Assembly (NCBI RefSeq): GCF_024166365.1
Contig: NC_064832.1
Location: 41,010,249-41,074,248 of the forward strand
Direction of reading: 5' to 3'
DNA from: Elephas maximus indicus
Lineage: Eukaryota > Chordata > Mammalia > Proboscidea > Elephantidae
DNA: 64,000 bases
The position numbers and the translations under genes are program-made. The notes under the pieces were generated by a model. The model made no database searches. It worked only from the letters and a program-made list of their open reading frames with translations, and was not told where the DNA came from. The first letter of the stretch is position 1; each line of letters starts with the position of its first letter. Shown piece by piece: positions 33,601 through 39,600 of this stretch.

Positions 33601-36600
33601 TCTGGGACTCCAATCACCCGCAGGTTATCCTTCTTGATAGAGTCCCACATAATTCTTAGGGTTTCTTCATTTTTTTTAATTCTTTTATCTGATTTTTTTT
33701 CAGCTATGTTGGTGTTGATTCCCTGGTCCTCCAGATGTCCCAGTCTGCATTCTAATTGCTCGAGTCTGCTCCTCTGACTTCCTAGTGTGTTGTCTAATTC
33801 TGTAATTTTATTGTTAATCTTTTGGATTTCTACATGTTGTCTCTCTATGGATTCTTGCAACTTATTAATTTTTCCAGTATGTTCTTGAATAATCTTTTTG
33901 AGTTCTTCAACAGTTTTATCAGTGTGTTCCTTGGCTTTTTCTGCAGATATCCTAATTTCATTTGTGATATCATTAAGCATTCTGTAAATTAGTTTTTTAT
34001 ATTCTGTATCTGATAATTCCAAAATTGTATCTTCATTTGGGAAAGATTTTGATTCTTTTGTTTGGGGAGTTGGAGAAGCTGTCACGGTCTGCTTCTTTAA
34101 GTGGTTTGATATGGATTGTTGTCTCCGAGCCATCACTGGGAAACTAGTTTTTCCAGAAAATCCGCTAAAAAAAAAACTGCAGTCAGATCCCTATCAGAGT
34201 TCTCCCTCTGGCTCAGGCTATTCAGATGTTAATGAAGCCGCCTGGGGAGGGTGGGGGAGGGAACAGAGAGATAGGAGAGTAGCACTTCAGAATATAGCCA
34301 GAGTTGCTTGTCTTGCTTGGAAAGACTATTATATCTGAGATTCCCGCGGGCGCGTCGCCTATGTGTGCTGTCTGTGTGGAGATTGCCCCCGGGGGGTCTG
34401 GCCCGCTGGAGTCACGGTCAGATCCTCCGCTTCCAGCCCCACGCCCAGCGTCAAGGCTCCCCTACTGGGACGGTGCACTCTCGACTCCAAAATCAGTCGC
34501 TGCCTCCCGGGGACTTCTCGTCCCTCCAGCCGCGTGGCCGTGCCGTCCCCGTGAACCAGGTGGGCCCCCTCCCGGGGTTAGTTCAGATGGGTGGAGTAGC
34601 TCCCCGTGCTTGTGCCGCGACCGAGTGTCCCGGCTGGAACGCTGTTCTCCCCGCTCCAATACCAGTCGCTGCCTCCCGGGGACTACTCCTACCGGCTGCG
34701 TCCCACGCCGCCCGCGCGACCCGGATGGTCACCTTCCCGGGGTTAGTTCAGGGGGTGGAGCAACTCTCCGTGTTTATGGCGTACCTGCGTGCAGTCCAAA
34801 TCCCTGTGGGACGGTTCCCCGGCTCGGGTGCTGCTCTTTCTGCTCCAAGATCAGTCACTGCCTCCCGGGGACTTCTCCTAACGGCTGCGTCCCACGCCGC
34901 CCGTGGAACCGGCTAGTCCCCCTCCCGGGGTTAGTTCAGGGGGGTGGAGCAGGTCTCTGTGCTTGTGCCGTACCTGACTGGTATGCTGGCTCCAGGCTCT
35001 GGAAACAATCGCTGCTTCCCCGTATTAGTTCGTTCTCCGTCTCTAAATCTGTGTTTGTTGTTCAGGGTTCGTAGATTGTTATGTATGTGATCGATTCACT
35101 TGTTTTTCCGTGTCTTTGTTGTAAGAGGGATCCGAGGTAGCGTCTGCCTAGTCCGCCATCTTGGCTCCGCCCCGAAGTAGAGTGTTTTAAAATCCCATTT
35201 TAGTTATGGTTTCCAGGGATATTTTTGGAATATCTAATGCATTCCATGATGGTTGCCAACCAAGGCAACACATGGGTAGAGAATTCCTTGCACTACGTTC
35301 TGTGGAGTGAATACTCTGAAAAACTCAGATACGTACCAGAGCACAGGGCTGGTGTTTTATAAATAAGGGTAAGCTGGGTTTAGGAGATTTGGCTGGCCTT
35401 TTATTCCTTTATTCCACAAACATAATTTGATGTCACTGTGTGGCCAGCCCAGTTCTGAGTACTAGGGTAGCCAGAATAGGTAAAGAAAGCTCTAGAAGCC
35501 ACTATTCAGCAAGGGAGATAGCTACCTAAACGTCCAATAGTAACATGATGTGATTATAAAGATGATAACTAACTAACCAGTCGCAGTTGACTCGTTAGTT
35601 ATCATCTCATTGTGTCCCCACGTGCGTCAGAGTGGAACTGTGCTCCATAGGGTTTTCGATGCCTGATTTTTCAGAAGTAGGTCGTCAGGCCTTTCTTCTG
35701 AGGCACCTCTGGGTGGACTCAAACTGCCAAACTTTTGGTTGGCAGCCAAACATATTAACCATTTGCATCACCCTGGGACTCCAAGTCTCTCTATTCTTTC
35801 TCTTCTTCTTAATAACCCTGCAGAATAGGTATTATTATTTGTTTTAACATGAGGAAACTGAGATTCAGAGAGGTTAAGTAACTTGTTCAAGATACACAGC
35901 TAGTAAGTCAAAGAGACAGGATTCGATCTGGAGTCTGTCTGACCCCACAGCTGGTGATATGTTCGCCATACCAGGCTGCCTTCCGTAGATGTTCTAGTAG
36001 AAGGAACCGCCTGTGATTCCTGGGGGGACCAGAAAGCTCCAACAACCCACCAACCTGATTGACACCAAATTATCTTTGCTTACTTGCTCGCGAAGTAGCT
36101 AAAAGGATACTTTTGCTCCTGGCATTTCTATGCTGTGATCTCTTCCGCCAGCAAATGCAAAATGATTCATTGGTCATTCAGAATTCTTGGATCATGGCTG
36201 GGCAATGGGTTATAGTCCAAGCGGCAGCATAAAGTTGGGCTGGGAACTGGGTCAGGAAGGGGCTATAGTGTCTCTAAGACCTGGAAGGGGAGGAAGGGGT
36301 GGAGAAGGGATATGAGATAAGGGAAGGCAGGGAGCAGCTCAGGGTAGAAAAGGTGAGGGTGGGGCTCTGGCTGGATTAGCTGAGGAGTGGACAATGGGTT
36401 GGCTGTCAGTTTCAGTATTGTTTCCAAGAAGGGTCGATGCCAGGAGCCAGGAAAGCCCACGTAGCCTTTTACTGGCCTGTCGTTGCCGTGGCCACATCAG
36501 CAACCGGGCTTCGTTATCTTCCCTATTCCTACTTCCTTTTGACCATACCAGTTGCTGTCAAGTCGATTCAGACTCATGGTGGCCCCATACATGGCAGAGT

Positions 36601-39600
36601 GGAACTGCACTCCATAGGGTTTTCAATGGCTGAATTTTATTTTTAGATCACAGGCCTTTCTTCTGATGCACGTCTGGGTGGACTTGAATCTTCCACCTTT
36701 CAGTTAGCAGCAGAGTGTGTGACTATTTGCACCAACCAGTGGGTCTTCACTGTAGCCACGACCCTAGAAATGGCCCAAAGGTGATAGAGGATAAAAAGGG
36801 TTTAAATAAAAAGACAGGAGAGTGTTCAGGAATGGCTGAGAGATGGGGAAAAGAGATTTATGCTTCATATACTTTTAACATTTATAGTGGGTATAATTTT
36901 AATTTCCTGTTCAACTTGTGAAATGATGAGCCACTATTGTTGTGTGCAGTTGAGTAAATTCCAACTCATAGTGACCCTATAGGACAGAACAGAATTGCTC
37001 TACAGGGTTTCCTAGGCTCTAATCTTTACAGGAGCAGATCTCCAGGTCTTTTCTCCTGCAGAGCAGCTGGTGAGTTTGAACCGCCGACCTTTTGGTTAGC
37101 AGCTGAGTGCTTACCAATTGCACCACCAGAACTCCTTTATTAGTAGTAGTAATAATAATTTTTAAGAGAGTTTTATTTTGGTTCTTTCATGTTTAAGGAT
37201 TTCCGCTTCTAAAGACCCAAACTAAGACCAAACCTGCTGCTGTAGAGTTGATTCCGATTCACAGTGACTCTATAGGACAAAGTAGAACTGCCCCATAGAG
37301 TTTCCAAGGAGTGCCTGGTGGATTCGAACTGCCAACCTTTTGATTAGCAGCCATAACTCTTAACCACGATGCCACCAGGGTTTCCAAAGAGTTTATTGCC
37401 TATATTCCGTGATAATGCCTGAATCAGTTACATACATCATAAGTTTTCCTTAAATATTTTTCTGCTGTTGGTTTGGAGCATTTCCTTTCCAGTAAGGCAA
37501 GGTTCAATTCCTAAGTCTTCCAACCTGAACAAAAAGAAGCTCCTTTCTTTCATCTCCTCAGAGTGAAGTGTGGTTGAATAAAAAAAGTCTTTGGAAAGAT
37601 ATTTTAACCAGTAAATCTGGTTTGCAGCATATGGAAACTAGAACAGTTTTTGCTATCGTTAAACTGAACACAGCGCTAACTTTATTTTAACAATTCATGC
37701 ATTTGTTTCATAAACAAAAGCAAACAAGCATTCATCTGAGAGATCACTTTTAGGAGGAGAAATAATAATTTATAATTTTATTTATTATTTCTTTAGTAGA
37801 GAGCAGTCTCTTGGCTGAATGCACATTGCTTTTTTATTTATGAAATGGTGCATGCATTATTAAAATAAACGTGCGACTGTGTTCTGCTTAATGATATGCA
37901 AAATTATTGGAGGTTGGGTACAGAGTGGTTTCATTTCTCTACCTGCTGTATGGTTGGCTGGCATTCCCACCAACTGCAGATTTATGAGAGCATTTAAGAA
38001 GCCCATGTTTAATCCTGGAACCAAAAAGCCCCCAACAGATTGGAAAAATAAAAGCAGGATTTCTGGTAATGGTTTCACCTCTGAGCAATCCTTGAGTGAG
38101 GAGGGCAGACAAGGAAGACATTTCAAAAGAAAGGAATGGGCTTTCCATAGCAGGCAGAGGAGGAGACTCAGAGACAAAAGCTTTGGTTCCACAGTCCCTC
38201 CACAGTGCTAAATCTCTGGCAATTCCTTGGAGCTATGCTTTTGGCTGCAGCTCACCTCATGAGCTTTCCATGGCTCCCTGATTCCCTCCAAACACTTAAA
38301 GCCAGATCCAGTGACTCAGTGTCTGTTCCTTCCTCCCCTCCCCTGTTCTGCTCCAAGCAGCAGGAAGAGAAAAAATGACCTCAAGTATACTTGAGTTTGA
38401 ATTTTCTTTGTTAGCCAACAAACCATCTCACCAGTTTTTTTTTAGGGAACTTTATTAAGATCCCCCAAAATGTGTCTTCAACTCCATATTAAAAAAAAAA
38501 AAAAATTTCCATATATAGTTACTATAAAAATACTGGAGGAATGCTATTTTATTTTTTATAGCTCATAAATGGTTTGTGTTGGCAGGTGTTGCAGAGAGAG
38601 AGAGCGATGTGAAGGGCCCTTTGCCCAGCCTGAGTCATTTCCCCAAGTATTAAAGGGAGTGTAGATTCAGTGGGGTAGTGAAGCTGGGTCGCATTTGACT
38701 CTACACATCATGGCAATGACAGTGCTAGAGTGGGAAAGATGAAATACTCGCCTGTCATTCTATGGCTCGGTAGGGTGTCGGTTATGTACAGCGGGACCCA
38801 CCTCACCACTCTGCAACAAAATGATCACCAAGTGGTTGTACGCAGTGGACTATGGATTGGGCACAGAATGAGCAACATTGTCCTAAAATAATTTTCACTG
38901 CCTCTTATGGCTGAAATCCCAGCGTTGTAGGGCTATCTTTCAGGATCTGGAATGCACCCTTGTCTTTAGATACCTATATTTAAAACCTAAATTTCTTAGT
39001 GCTGGTGTAACAGAAATACCACAAAGCAGTGGCTTTACAGAACAGGAATTTATCTTCTCACTTTTCAGGAGGCCAAAAGTCCAAATTCAGGGTGTTAGTT
39101 CCAGGAGACAGCTCTCTATCTGTTGGCTCTAGGGGGAATAGCCTTGTGTTTTTCAGCTTCTGGAGCCCTGGCGTTCCTTTGTTCCTTTGCTTGTAGAGGA
39201 TCCTCATATGGCATTTGTCTTTCCCAGTATGTGCACTTGTCTCTGTGTCTAATCTGCTCTTTCTATAACTCAGATGTGATTAGGTTTAGGATACACCCTA
39301 CACTTATGGCCTCATTAACATACCAAAGAAAACCCTATTCCCAAACAGGATTACATCCGCAGATAGGGGGGTTAGGATTCCAACACATATTTTGGTGGGA
39401 CACAGTTCAGTCCATAACTACTTTCTCTTCTGAGCTTAAGCTTGGAGCAAGATTGGTGCCTGGTGTGGATATGCACTTGGGATCCCAGGGAAGAGCAGAA
39501 GAGGGAAGGGCATGCAGGCTGCCCAGGACAATGTACTCCTTCATGACAGTTTTCCCTGGGGCTGGCCCTATTATGTAGAACCTTCTGATTTTATAGAAAT

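Larger units (their letters stand above)
27832..35173 (-). mobile_element. Full-length LINE-1 with both ORFs intact
   Basis: A 7.3-kb L1 lies antisense to OLFM4. In L1 sense order it has a 5' end GGGGCGGAGCCAAGATGGCGG, a GC-rich 5' UTR of about 1.04 kb with tandem monomers, ORF1, a 457-bp spacer, ORF2, a 1-kb 3' UTR with a G-rich purine tract, AATAAA and a poly(A) tail of about 16. The identical flanking 15-bp duplication and the TTTT/AA cleavage context are the signature of target-primed reverse transcription. Lack of decay in about 4.8 kb of coding sequence implies a recent insertion. Confidence 0.95.
34137..35173 (-). promoter_or_regulatory. L1 5' UTR / internal promoter, GC-rich
   Basis: About 1.04 kb upstream of ORF1, CpG-rich between 34330 and 35000. 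The outermost bases carry a YY1 motif (35153-35163), which sets the L1 start site in other mammals. Tandem monomers occupy 34480-35050. Confidence 0.85.

Noticed and set aside
37860..38211. Overlapping ~110-codon ORFs on both strands
   Set aside because: No homology, no splice or promoter context, and mirrored frames on opposite strands are typical of chance.
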